From assembly GCA_000231825.2 (NCBI GenBank), contig JH720350.1, positions 197,163-261,162 of the forward strand: a stretch of DNA of 64,000 bases, in the 5' to 3' direction. How positions within the stretch are numbered: position 1 is the first letter of the stretch; each line of letters begins with the position of its first letter. Below, piece after piece: positions 47,801-60,940 of this stretch. The translations under genes and the position numbers were made by a program. Source of the DNA: Tetrahymena elliotti 4EA. Lineage: Eukaryota > Ciliophora > Oligohymenophorea > Hymenostomatida > Tetrahymenidae. The notes under the pieces are model-generated. The model was given only the letters and a program-made list of their open reading frames with translations, did no database searches and was not told the DNA's origin.

Positions 47801-49855
47801 AAACAAATTTATGAGTTTCAAATAACAGCTTATCTCTCAATTAAGGATTAAGCTAATCAATAATTTAATGCTCTTTTTCTTATTCTCTATTGCTTTACAA
47901 ACACCACAAATACTCTAAATATTCCCTCACCTCATATTATAACTCTCTCTCAATATTTTTCTTGCTCATAAAATTACTAATTATATATAGATCTTCTTTT
48001 ATCTTTTTATTTTACTTGTTAATTGTAGAAAATATATCTCCAATTGCATTTATACTATACGCAAAAACACCACAAGATATGAGCATAGATGTAATGCAAA
48101 TTAATCTTTCAGTATTATTTACCTATAAATTAAAATTTTATTTTTATTTTCACATTTTATGAAATAAAAGCTTAATAAATCTTAAACAATAAGACAAAAA
48201 TTTAAATTCTCTTTAGAAAAATGCTCTATTATTTTCTTTTTAGCATTTGTTACATTTTGTTTTTTTTTATGAAGAATATTTTCTAAAAATATCTCTAAAT
48301 ATAAGCCTTTTGTAATAATTCTTTAATTAAAAAGTTTGTTTGTTTGATTGATTGATTAAAAAATATGAATTTTTGATACTTAACCTAAAAATAGACTAAT
48401 TAATTAAAGTAAAAGAAAAAATTTTACTGGAGAGAAATCACCATAGCCAACAGTGATCATAGTTACAGTTGCAAAGTAATAAGCAGTAACATATTAACCA
48501 AACCAGCTAGTAGGATAAAATGCATCAGTTTAAATCCATGATCTTGTATTGTTATTCATTTCATAGTGAGCAACTAAAACCCACATGCATGCAAATATGT
48601 GAGAGACCGTCAAAATAAGGAATAATAATTATACTAAAGAAGAAACTTACATGACCTTAGGAGTTAAGTGAAATCTTTCTTCTATTTTTTTGAATATAAC
48701 TTTGATTGATTTAATTTTGAGGATAAAAAGCAAGTGTAATAGATTGGATCTTTAACGAGAAACAATTAAAACATCATAAACTAGAAATATGGAAGCTAAA
48801 ACATCAATAGCAATACCATTTTTTAAATAATTGAATATTACTTATGATCTCTTTGTAATAGGAAGCCCCTTTTCAAAATAACCAAAATTCCATGCTAGAA
48901 AAAAATCAGCTATCAAAACTGAAATTGAAAATAATAAAAGATGATCATTAAAAAGACTGAACAAAGATTCATTAAAAGTAAGCTCAATAGGAATCATAAA
49001 CAAGAAAGCTATAATAACAAATAATATGATAATATCCCATATAAACTTAAATTTTCCAGAAGGTGAAAAGACAGGTATCCACTGAAGCAAATGATCACAC
49101 CATGATAAATGCTCAGGAGTAAAAATCTACTTAAATTTTCTATTGTAAAAATTAGATTCTACATCATCTAATTCTTTTTGTTGTTAGTCATAAGAAACTT
49201 TTTTCTATCTTCTTCCCCAATTAAAACAAAACATTCTACTTTGTTAATTATTATTTAATGAGTTATTTTTCTTTTAATAAGAAGAGTTTGGAAGGGATCC
49301 TTCAGAAATAACAGTTGATTTATCATTTATTAAATTAAAATGATCGTAATTAAGTTTCTTAAATCGTGATGAACTTGTATGGCTTAACCATTTCGTTGCA
49401 AAAAACTTCCACTTTATTGTACTGAAAATAGACATGGCTCTTGCTTTCTTTTTCCTTTTATTTTCTACTACATTCTCACAATAAGATCTATACATTGGAG
49501 TTTAATTAGCACATGATGTAAAAGGAATCTATTGCAAAACATTCTTTGTTATCTAAGCTTCAGCATAGATTAAATCTCTACCGCTCATTAGATTATTTTA
49601 AATATCATTTTAGCTTGAGAATATATTTTTTAATTAGTTAGATTCTATGTTATCATGATGAAGTAGAGAATCATTTCTATATTAAGCTTATGCTCTCTAT
49701 GTCTAGAATGTATTCTAGTCTAGTTAATTTAAGTTTTTCGAATTACTAAAAGATTAAATAACTATTGTACTCAATAAGTTATTGCTAGGCCCTTCTTTGC
49801 TTGATTCACGTTGAAGCACATCTGCCTAGTCTAAATTTTTTTGAGAATTAATCAT
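44900..49855 (-). CDS. Cyclic-nucleotide-binding potassium channel (channel 1 of array)
   Basis: Six-helix potassium channel of the CNG/HCN/EAG superfamily. Exons 48428-49855, 47319-48122 and 44900-46990 give 1440 residues. Residues 1-260 are a polar N-terminus. S1 is WDIIILFVIIAFLFMIPIEL (about 285-305). S4 has few positive charges (FILKIKSIKVIFKKIEERF). The pore has TMITVGYGDFSP, ending exon 1 at 476; TVGYGD is the K+ selectivity filter. S6 is ITSMLISCGVFAYSINAIG. A C-linker leads to the cyclic-nucleotide fold, with VESGKFIIYVDE and the phosphate-cassette-like RGDYFGEFSFFSGQAHSF. Directly after it, residues 722-735 read CFSCRSLNHTFQQC, an exact CX2CX4HX4C zinc knuckle. The final 700 residues are Asn/Gln/Ser-rich and include YLPHNNLSVILEYLKFK (about 1086). 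The last intron (328 bp) contains a G5/C5 hairpin; its donor could be six or nine bases upstream. A plasma or ciliary membrane location is inferred. Confidence 0.92.
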
Positions 49856-51559
49856 ATGTTTTATATGTATAAAATGTAGTAATTAAAATTTAACATTTAA
49901 TTAATTGATTATTCTTTGCTTACTTTTTTTACTATGACTTTTATTTATTACATAAATCCACAAAATTATCTCTAGTATATCAAAAGTCAAAGAGTTTTTA
50001 CATTTTCTTATTTACTAACTAAAAAATACAATTGCTTGCTTTAATATAAGTATCATAAAATATTTGTTTTCAATTACAAAGAAGTGTGATTCTACTTAGT
50101 TATTTCTATCAATAGATCAATGAATTTTTTGTTTTTAATTCTTAATAAATAATTAGTTAAGTAGAACAAAAATTTAAATATTTATTTTCTTAGCATAGAT
50201 ATACCATCTTGATCAAAACTTTCAAAATAAATTAAAGTTATTTTAGATAATAAATTAAAAAGATTGTTATTGTATAAGATTTGCTCATAAATAAATGTAG
50301 AAATATTGCTTTTCAAATTAATAATATAATTTCTGTAAATTTTCAAAATGATGATTTTCTAATTTTAATAATGAATAATAAAAAATTCAAGTATTTTCAA
50401 AAATTGGCTAGTGAAATTCTTAATAAAAATTACTAAATTTATGGGTGGGGGATTTTATTAGTAACTTTTTCTATGAGTTGGAATGGTAGGTTACTTTATT
50501 TATGGATAGTAATTAACATATTTTAAAGTTACCCCAAATTTATCATTAATTTAAATATTTTAACCTGAAATTTTAATTTATATTTCTTTCTTTATTCATT
50601 TTTGCATAGTTCATACATAATTTAACATTTTTTATTCTCTTAAAATTTCTTTTCAAAATTTTAAATGGTGTTTTTCTTGTTGTAAAATAAATATTTTCTC
50701 AAAGATATTATTTGAATAAACTTACTTTTAATTCCAAATTATATTTTAAATAGCCAAAATAGCATTTAAACACTAAATAAAAGTAAAAATTTTATTCAAA
50801 TAAAAAAAAACTGAATGCAGCATTTTCTTTTTCAAATTAAAATACAATTTTCAAAAGAATATTATGAGATTAACTAAATGCAAAATTAAGGGATTAATCA
50901 TTTAAGATGATATTTGTTAAAAAATAAAAATGTTTGATAACATTAAAAATAATTAACTACTGATTAAAAATAATTAAATTGATGTTTTTACTTTTATAAT
51001 AGTATTTAATATCATATTTCTTTATTTTATGGTCTTTAAATTTAATAATTGATTCATACATAATAAATAAAAATCACCTCATTTTTTTTTATAAATATGA
51101 ATACAAAAATTAAATGCCATTTTCATTAGATAAAGCTTAACTATTTTATTTTTTTGTGGCTAGAATTTACCCAGTATTTACTCGGTATGGCAGTAAGGAT
51201 TGAGTTAAAACAAAAAAGTTAGGAAAATATCTAAACAAATTTATTTCAGTTAGGTTGTTTGCCTTAAATAACTAATTATAAAGCAAAACATAATATATTT
51301 AGAAAAACAAATAAATAAAAGAAATCTATTTAAGAAATAATAGATTTAAGAATTTTTGAATGAATATAATAGCTGATTTGTTAATATTACTTTTTTAAGT
51401 TAGATCTATTCAAAATGATAAAATTTGCTTCGTTTTTAAAAAATGTTGATTAATAATTGACTGAAAAATTTTTCTGACAAGGCAAAGAAAGTTTGAATAT
51501 CCTCAATAGAAACTAGAATAAAAATAATTTTTTTTATTGTTTATTTTCTTTAAATAATT
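49856..51559. other. Intergenic spacer between channels 1 and 2
   Basis: AT-rich sequence containing the promoter of channel 1 and the 3' end of channel 2. No coding frame, repeat or RNA gene was recognised. Confidence 0.5.
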
Positions 51560-54500
51560 TCAAAAAATAACCTACTCTATTTTGTACTTTTTTTACTTTT
51601 TTGTTTATTAAATTCTTAGTATTTTTTTATTTTTTTGTTCAGTTTGATTTTTTTGAGGAGATAATTCATCTGTCATTCGATTTGATTTGTAGGAGTTTGT
51701 TTAAGAGATATTTTCTTCTTCATTGCTATCACTTTAAAAATACTAGTCTTTTTGAATCCTTTTTGATGAATTAATTTTTATTTTTTTTTAAGAGTAAAGA
51801 GACTCTATTTCATCTTAATCTTAAGATATTTACTAAATGATTTCCTTTCTTGTGATTTGTTTTTATTATTAATCTTTAATTGTAATTATTTGTGATTCTC
51901 TTCTAGAGCTAAGCAAATCTTTTCTTTCAAAATAGTTTCTTATTGATTAAGGAACTGCTCCATTTTCTTCTTTTAAATACAAATTAATTTATGAGCTATC
52001 AAAAAACTATCCCGAATTTTTTTGTGATGAAAACATTTGATTATTTTCATTTAAAAAACTATTTTTCTTAGTAACCTAATAGCTTTCTCCTTCATTTTTT
52101 GTGTTAGATTTGTTAATTTAGTTCATATTTCTTAGCATGGGATGAATTAATGTATCTTAACTTGCTGCTTCAGTTTAATTTTATGAAGCAAATTAGCATT
52201 TTTCTAAAAACTTTTATAATTTAGTATTTGGTAAAGAATTTTTAATATTTTAGTTATTTAAAATTATTTGCTGAATTTACAAATTTTCATTATTCTTTTA
52301 ATCTTTATTTAAAAATTTATATAAAGATTTTTTCTAGAAAACTCTCATAATTTAGAAATTTCTTTAGCAATTAGGAGTATTGAAAGGATATTAATTCATG
52401 TAATTGCTCTCTTTCAAGTTTGAGTTACTTTTATTAATTTAATCAGCTTGCTGGTCTTGCTAATTTTTAGCATTTTAATTAAGCTTGTGTTAATATTTTA
52501 ATTATTTAAAAAATCTAGATTTAAACTTCATATATTCAATAATGTAAGAAAGATTGTTATGAGGAAGATAAATTTCAAAATTTTTTTAAACATCATATTC
52601 TTCATTTTCTAAATTTTGCAGTTTTTATTTTTTAAAGCTGTTTTATTTATCAAAAATCTGTTATAATCTATGTATAATACCACTGTTACCAAATTCTGAT
52701 ATTAATGACGGCTAATTGGATCTTTCTTTTGAATTTTTAAAATCTTATGAATTGTGTTTAGTAGATTAGATATTATTTAATGTATTTTATTTATTAAAAT
52801 TTTCATAATTTATCATATTATTGGAGGTATGATTTTCTAATTATTAAAGATCACTTATTTTATCAGGGCGTGGAGAAATTAGACATTATATTTTTAGGGT
52901 TGGTTAAATTTAAAGGTTAGATTTTGGTTTCTTTTTTTAATTTCTTTAATTGTATATTGATTGATCAGCAACAATTAAGCTATTATTATTGTTAGTAGAT
53001 TGAGGATTTAATTATTAGTACTCATCACAAAAATTTGTTTTAGATTTTGCTTTTGAAGTAGAAGTTTTTTGGTATAGGCTTTCTTCTTCCAAATTAGAGA
53101 AACTTATTTTATTTTTTTTAATAGATTATTAAGAGAGACTTTTATTTATGAATAATGCTCTTTTTGCTTCTGAATCAAAAGATAAATCTTACTAAGAATT
53201 CAAATAACAAATTGATTAACTGACTTAATCAAAATCTTCTTGTTCTTAAAGCTCATGATCATCATCTTCTTTGCTTGCAAATTTCTGTAAGTAATCATCA
53301 ATATCGTGTTAGAAATCTATAGCGAATTATTATTATACCATTTATATTGAATTCAAATAAAGAAATTCTGGTTATTTTTAAAGGTATCTTTCTTTTGAGC
53401 CACTATTCCTTGTTTGTTAAACTGACTAATTACTGATGTTAGCAATTCTAATCTAAAAATTATGAATAAATTGTAATAAATAAAAATTCTTGACAAGAAT
53501 AAATAATAAATAAACAAACTAAAATTTTTGGGATAAAAGGGGGCTTTTTTATTACAAAAAGTGAAAAAAGAAAAACATTTAACTTTAAACAATTGAATTT
53601 TTATATGGAAGAATAAACTACCTTATTGAATTTAGGGAATATCTTTGGACAGTTCATTGTAAGATGAGATTTCAAGCAATAATAGCATTTTGAATTAATT
53701 ATACTATAGTTCTAAATATATAACAGATTATCTTTAATATTACAGAATGCTTCATGATCTGAAGGTCTGTTTTTAAACAAATCAAATATATTAGACCTTT
53801 TAATCTTTAAAACTTAAGTGAACTCTGTGGCCTTAAAGTTCAAATTTGTTGATTAACCTGTAAAAAAAGAATAATCGCCAAAATAGTCTCCCTTTTTAAG
53901 ACACTTTAAAATCTTTTTGGCATCTTCATCCATAAACACTTGTACTTCACCAGAATCAATAAAGTAAAGGCTATTATCATCTTAAATAGTTTCAGAAACT
54001 ATGATTTCATCTGGCCTATAAGAACACTCTTGGATTAGCTAAATTACATCTATAACAAATTACTATGAAAAATTATCTTTAAATATTTTATTATCAAGTA
54101 TAAACATTTTAAATGTTTGAAAAAGAAGCCTCTCTTTAAGCTTGGGGCTCAGTTAATTAATAAGATTTTACTCCTATTCTTTATCTCTAGAATATTAAAT
54201 ATCCCAATAATATTCTAAATATTATTTAATTTGCATTTACAACTCAAAGTCTATATTCTTTTTAGCCATGTATGAACTGATTATGTACATATTATTCTTT
54301 TTATCCAAACTCTTTTAATTCAAAGTATTAAAAATTGTACCAATAGCATTAATACTATAAGCGAAAACACCACAAGAAAAAAGCATTGTAAATACACTTA
54401 CCACCATTTCCGTTGGGTTTGACTAATTTTATTAATATTTTTTTAAATATTGTTTTAAATCTATTGAAATTATTTTTTATTTATTAATTAAATATAAGAA

Positions 54501-55781
54501 CTTTTTCAAGCTTTTTCTTTTAAAATTATTAAATAAATTAAAAATAAATGATAAAGAATTTACTGGTTTTATATCCCCATAACCAACAGTTATCATAGTC
54601 ACTGTAGAAAAATAATAAGCTTAAATGTAATAGCTAACCCATTCTTCTGTGTTAATTTTTTTATCATTAATCCATATTGATTAAAAATTATTTTAAATTT
54701 CATATTAAGCTACTTGTATCCATACACAACCAATAATATGAGCAACAATAACAATTAAAAGTAGAAGTTATAATAAGGATGAGACCTAAATAATTAATGG
54801 ACTTAAATTAAATCTTTCTTCGATTCTCTTAAAAAATCTTTTGATCTCTTTATATCTTAGGAAAAAAAGTAAGTGAAGATAGCTTGTGCTATTATACTAC
54901 CAGAAAAAGTGAAGTAAAATGAATAGAGATGACAAAAAATCTAGATAAAATTGTGATTTAAAATATCTAATCATAACCTAAATCCTATTCATATTTGGTT
55001 ATCCTTTATCAAAACAACCGAAATTCCATTAAAGAATTAAATCCAAGATGAGAACTGAGTTACAAAATAACAATAACTTATAAGGAAAGAGCTACTACAT
55101 AGATTTAAAGAAAGTGAATTCAATTGGAATCATAAAGAAATAAAGTAATATCACTACTATTATAATAATATCCCAAATAACTTTAAAATTACAAGTAGGC
55201 CTTATTACAGGAATTCTACTTATTAAACTAAGTAGAATTTAAAATAAATTAGAGTCACCAAGAGAGTATTTACAGTTTCGATAAAATAATTTTAAGTTTT
55301 AATAATTTTTTTAACTAAAACTTTACTTCTAAGTCAGTAATTTTTAGTTTAAATCATTTTATCCCCAATAAAATGAAGTTTTATCTGCAAATAAATTATA
55401 TTGATCTCTATTGCTAAATCTACTAAATTTAATCTTTTGTATTAATTTAGAAGTAAATTATTTTATTTTTAGGGCTTAAAAGAGCTTTTTTTAATACCCA
55501 TTTTTTGCATTTAGGTTTATCTTATTTACATTTAATTTTTCTAAAGGATTTTACTTACTTAAACTTCCATAATATCTCTTCGGGCTACCAAATTAACTTT
55601 GTTTTCTATTTCTATTTCTACTGAATGCCTATTAAGAACCTGAGTTACTATAATTAATATCATTTATATGTGTTTATTAACTAAGATTTGCAATTATTAT
55701 GTTAGATAAATCTTTTTATCCTTCAATTTCAACTTCTTGTTTTACAAAGGATACTTTATTTTTAAGCGAAGACTCATCCAT
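51560..55781 (-). CDS. Cyclic-nucleotide-binding potassium channel (channel 2 of array)
   Basis: Paralogue of the flanking channels with the same three-exon layout: 54564-55781, 53622-54422 and 51560-53452, 1303 residues. S1 is WDIIIIVVILLYFFMIPIEF; the S2-S3 region has LILQWNFGCFDKGQPNMNR; S4 is LLFFLRYKEIKRFFKRIEER; the filter TVGYGD precedes IKP at the end of exon 1. S6 reads SVFTMLFSCGVFAYSINAIG. The cyclic-nucleotide fold includes YFIDSGEVQVFMDEDAKKIL and KKGDYFGDYSFFTGQS; lack of the usual Arg after the cassette leaves ligand binding uncertain. Residues 652-664, CYYCLKSHLTMNC, are a CX2CX3HX4C knuckle, one residue shorter than in channel 1. The long Asn/Gln/Lys-rich tail keeps IYLPHNNLSYIIEYMKFKS near 966. 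Stretches of its middle exon are nearly identical in DNA to channel 3. The last intron (169 bp) contains a C5 run. Confidence 0.92.
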
Positions 55782-56697
55782 GATTATAGAATTTATTTTA
55801 TTATAATTTTTCAGAGTCAATAATTTAATCAAACTAGTTTATTTTTACTCTTTTTTTTTATAATTAGCAATCTTAATTTCAAAAAGGTTAAAGTCTTTTG
55901 AGTTTTTTTATTTTCTTACCCAAATTAAGTAGTAGTTAGTGTAATCACCAAAGCATTAAGCACTCCTCTTGTAAACTAGAAGTTTCTAGACTTTATTTAG
56001 TAGGACTATTAGTATTTATGATTAAATTTTTAATTTATTACAAAAAAATTTTATTAAAATTTAAAATTTATGTTTTTTTAAATGTGAAATCAAAAAAGCT
56101 AAGAACAATCATTTTTGTTAGAGCATCTTTATAATTTTAAAATAGATATTTATTTTTATTTTTTAACTTATCACTTCAATAAGAAATTCAGAAAAATATT
56201 GTTTATATAAATTTAAAAAATATTTATAATATTTTAATCTTTTCTAAATAAATTTTGTTTTTGTAAAATTTTACATAAATTAATGAGGTATTATGTGTAA
56301 TTATTAAATAAAAATTATATAAGTTACTCAAATTTTAAAAATAAGTGTCCAGTTAATATTTTTCAATTATAACTTTACTTATTAAGTATTTTCGAAATAT
56401 TCAATAATTAATACTATTTAATTTATCACATTTATCCTTATTTATTGGTGTAATTTTTAAAATTTTCACTTTTAATAGAGTAAAAAATAAATGAAATTAA
56501 AAAGAAAGAAATTTTAGTAATTAATTTATTAATATTGAAATAAAATTAAATTGCAAAATAAAAATTTATTATAAATGAAAAGTCTTTTTAATTTAAATAA
56601 AAAAATAATAATTTTTCTTCTAAAACCTAAAATATCCAATTTGATAAATAAATAATAAAAATGTTGATTCTTTATTTTATTATTAAGAAACCAAGTT
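55782..56697. other. Intergenic spacer between channels 2 and 3
   Basis: AT-rich sequence with the promoter of channel 2 and the 3' end of channel 3. Nothing coding was recognised. Confidence 0.5.
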
Positions 56698-59600
56698 TCA
56701 AGGATCTTTATTTTATTAAAATCTATTTTAATTAGAAAATTTTGCTTAAATTGTAATATCAATATCTTAATTATCATCATCGCCTTAAAAATACTGTTCT
56801 TTTTAAGCTATTTTTTGTGAAGAATGAATTTTTAATTATTTTTTTAAGCTAGGTGATAGGATTTCATCCTAATCTTCTACTTTTTCTTAACTTTACTCTC
56901 TTTAATTTATTTAAAGTATATTAATATTTGAAATAATAAAATTTTTTGATGGAGGAGTTTTATTATTCAAAGTTAAGGATAGCCTCTATTTTTTTTAAAA
57001 GTAACTCTTTTAGAAGTGAGAAGCTTAATTATTTTCTAACTTTGATTATTAATAAATACAATTGGTTTTTTCTTCATCTTTATTTCTAGTTTAAGAATAA
57101 AGCAAGTCTCTTTAATCATTTTACAAGGTATTTTATTTCATACGAGAGGAATTTTCACTATCGTTTTTGCTACTTTAGGCATTGAATGAATAAATCTAAT
57201 TATTTTAATAATTAGTTTATTTTTATGCTGGAATCATTTGAAAGTCATAAGAAATGTTTTCTTCTTAATTTTGAGAAACAAATTAAAATTATTCTAAAAC
57301 CTTTTACAATTTAGTGTTTGGTAGAGAGTTTCTTGAATTTGAATTATTCTACTAACCTAAACAGATCTTTTATTTTTTCTTTAAATTCTATTGTAAAATT
57401 CTTTTTTCGAAAACTCGCAAAACTTAAAAGTTCCTTTAGCTTCCTGGTACGTTAAAAGGGTACTAATACAAATAATTTTCTTAATTGCTATTTTCATTTT
57501 AAATTGTTGTCTACTAATTATTTTTAATATTTTGATTCCCATTTTTAAACGAAAATTTTAATTGCTTTAAAAATCTCGACTTAAACTAAAGATACTCAAT
57601 AATATAGGAAAGATTGTTATGAGGAAGGTAGATTTCAAAATTCCTTTAAATATCATATTCGTTATTATCTTCTTCATTCTCTTTTTTATCTTTTAAATTA
57701 TTTTAATTTTCAAATATTTGCTACAACTTCAAAACCAGCTCACTATTTTTTTATTCTAAAAAAATCTTTGTTGGAGAAATTTATTCTTTAATATTTTTCA
57801 CATCATAAATTTAATTATTCTTTGTGAGATGAGTTCTATGAGAAGGTACTCGAATAGGAGTATCTGCATATTTACTTTAAATAGAATGATTTTCTTACAA
57901 CTATTATTCATTAATCAAAGATTGACGTTACTAAAGTAAATTTAAAGTCTTTAAATTAGTTTGTATTTATTGTATTTTAATCAGTTTTCTTTTAATCATT
58001 GGTGAATCAATATTCTGTTATTGATCTTTTGAATTAACCTTTTTAAAATTAATAGGATTTAACTCTGGTAAGTTGAAGTTACTATTTAAATATCCTTGGT
58101 TATTCTATGTATTTATATCATCAAATATATTTGATTTAGGTTTTAATTTTGGTGCAGGAGATTTTTACATTTAACTTTCTTCTTCTATATTAGAGGAACT
58201 TAGCTTATTTTTTTTGAGTGATAATTAAGAAAGATTTCTAGAAAAGAGTCTCGACTTTTACTTTTCTTAATCTAACGATGCTAAATCCTCTTAAGAATGA
58301 ATATTAAAAGAAGATTAGATATCATCTTTCTAATCATCATTTTCTTACAGTTCATCATATTCATCATATTCTTCTTCCTTGCTAATATATTTTGAGTAAT
58401 AGTAGTCTATATCCTATTAAAAATCAGTTATATATTATTGCAACATATTCTGTGAATACTCTTAAAATAGAAATTCAGCATATTTATTCAATTTTCTTTC
58501 CCTTTTTGCCTAGCTTCTGATTTACAATTCTGATTAATTACTAATATTCGCAATTCTAATCTTTAAATTAAATATTTATTTTAACTTCTAAATTTTTATT
58601 TGAAAAATTAATAATTTTTATTATCAATTTCTCAATAAAATATTTATTTAGTAAAAAATAATGATTTGTTTTTTAAGGGGGTTTGGACAAATAAAAATAT
58701 GGATTTCGGAGAGAACAAATTTTAAATTTTGTTTTTGTTAATAGTTTAAAAGATTTTTGAAATTATAAAAATACCTTATTAAACTAAGGAAACAACTTTT
58801 AGCAATTTGTTGTCTAGTGAAATTCTTAGCAATAATAGCATTTTGAATTGATCATACTATAGTTCTACATATACTATAGATTATCCTTGATGTTACAAAA
58901 AGTTTCTAGATCTGAAGGTCTATTTTTAAACAAGTCAAATATACTTGATCTTTTAATCTTAAAAACTTAAGTGAATTCTGTAGCTTTGTAGTTCATATTG
59001 GTTGATTGGCCAGTAAAAAATGAGAAATCTCCAAAATAATCTCCCTTTTTTAGACATTTTAGAACCTTTTTAGCATCTTCGTCTACAAAGACTTGAACTT
59101 CTCCAGATTCAATAAAATAAATGCTATGATCATCTTAAATAGATTCAGAAACAATAATTTCATCTGGCCTATACGAACATTCTTGAATAAGCTATATCAT
59201 ATCCATCACAAAAAGCTATGAGAAATTGTCCTTAAATATTTGGCAATCAAGAATAATCATTTTAAAAGTCTCAAATAGAAGTCGGTCTTTTAAGTTAGGG
59301 CTCAGTTAATTAATAAGATTTTACTCTTATTCTTTATCTCTAGAATATTAAATATCCCAATAATATTCTAAATATTCTTTTATTTACATTTACAGTTCAA
59401 AATTAATGTTTTTTTTTGCCATATAAGAACTAATAGTGTACATATTATTCTTTTTATCCAAACTCTTTTAATTCAAAGTATTAAAAATTGTACCAATAGC
59501 ATTAATACTATATGCAAAAACACCACATGAAATAAGCATTGTAATAATACTTATGACCATTTCTGTATGATTTGACTAATTATAATTAATTATAAAATGA

Positions 59601-60940
59601 TTACTATTTTTTTTCGGTTCATCCATGAATTATATCAAATATTTTAGTTTAAAAAAAATAAAATTAAAAAATCTAATTTAGTTTACTGGCTTAAAATCTC
59701 CATATCCCACAGTTATCATGGTGACAGTTGAGTAATAGTAAGCTTAAATATAATAGCTTAGCCAATCATCTTACTTAAAATTTCTATCACCTATCCATGT
59801 ATTTGGAATATTATTGTTGATTTCATATTAAACTACTTCAATCCATACACAACTTATTATATGGGCTACAATAAGAATCAAAAGTAGAAGCTAAACTAAG
59901 GATGTGACTTAAATAATTAATGGGCTCATATTAAATCTCTCTTCTACTCTCTTAAAAAAGCGTTTGATGTTTTTGTATCTTAGAAAGAATAACAGATGTG
60001 CATAGATAGTAATATTATTTTACCAAAAAAAATCAATTAAAATGAACAAAGAGGAAGCTAAGTCAAGATAAAACTGCTATCTAAAATATTTGGTCATTAC
60101 CTGTATCCTATTCATATTTGGTTATCCTTTATCAAAAAAACCAAAATTCCATGAAAAAATAAAATCTAAAATGAGAGCTATATTGCAGAGAAGAAGGACA
60201 TTATCAGGGAAAAGTTCTTATAAGGACAAGTAAAATGTTACTTAAATTGGAATCATAAATAAATATAACAGAATAACAATGATCATGATAATATCCCAAA
60301 TAAACTTAAAGTAGCCTGAAGGACTAAAAACAGGAATTTAATTTAACATTGCAGCTAACTTTTAAATACAAGTAGAGTTATCTAAAATATTTGAAAAGCT
60401 CTAATAATAGTCTTCAAATTTACTTACTTTTTTATATAAATGGCTCTATGTATCTATCAAACCGTTCTAATTTTAATGATTATTAATCTGAAAAAATATT
60501 GTTTTATCAGTAAATAAGTTAAGTAAATCTTTAGGCATGAAACGATTCAAATTAGCCATTAATTTCTAAGCTAATATTTTAATTTTTAGAGCTTAAAAGA
60601 TTTTCTGAGATGGATCTTATCTCTCCTTCAAATAAGTTCTGTTCCTTTATTAAATATTCATTCTATTAGCATTAAGCGAGTTTACTATGTTGGATTAATG
60701 CTAAGAACTCATCAGATACTTCATTTAAGGTGATAAAGTTAACTAATTATTTCTACTATTAATCCTACCACGAAAGAGTTGTTAGGAACTTGAATTATTA
60801 TGGTTAATTTCATTTAAAATAGATTGATTATTATTATTATTAGGAGTTAGAAAACTAGAGTAGTCACTCTACCTAATGTTTTCTTAGTCTTGCTGCTAAT
60901 ACCCTTTTTAGGCTTGATTTAAAAAAGAAGATCCATTCAT
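56698..60940 (-). CDS. Cyclic-nucleotide-binding potassium channel (channel 3 of array)
   Basis: Closest relative of channel 2. Exons 59687-60940, 58775-59575 and 56698-58560 encode 1305 residues; its middle exon is 801 bases, exactly as in channel 2. The N-terminal 180 residues are Asn/Ser-rich. S1 is WDIIMIIVILLYLFMIPIQV; S2-S3 has SWNFGFFDKGQPNMNRIQVM; S4 is LLFFLRYKNIKRFFKRVEER; the filter TVGYGD precedes FKP. S6 is MLISCGVFAYSINAIGTIF. The cyclic-nucleotide fold has YFIESGEVQVFVDEDAKKVL and KKGDYFGDFSFFTGQSTNM. The knuckle CYYCQEFHQTTNC (664-676) keeps the CX2CX3HX4C spacing of channel 2. The tail is acidic at first (EEEYDEYDELQENDDQKDD), then Asn/Gln-rich, and keeps IYLPHNNLSYIIEYLQFKS near 994. 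The last intron (214 bp) has a C5 run. Expression pattern and ligand are unknown. Confidence 0.92.

Noticed and set aside
47890..48162. 90-codon plus-strand frame inside channel 1
   Set aside because: Antisense shadow of the S6/C-linker exon, which matches the channel family on the minus strand.
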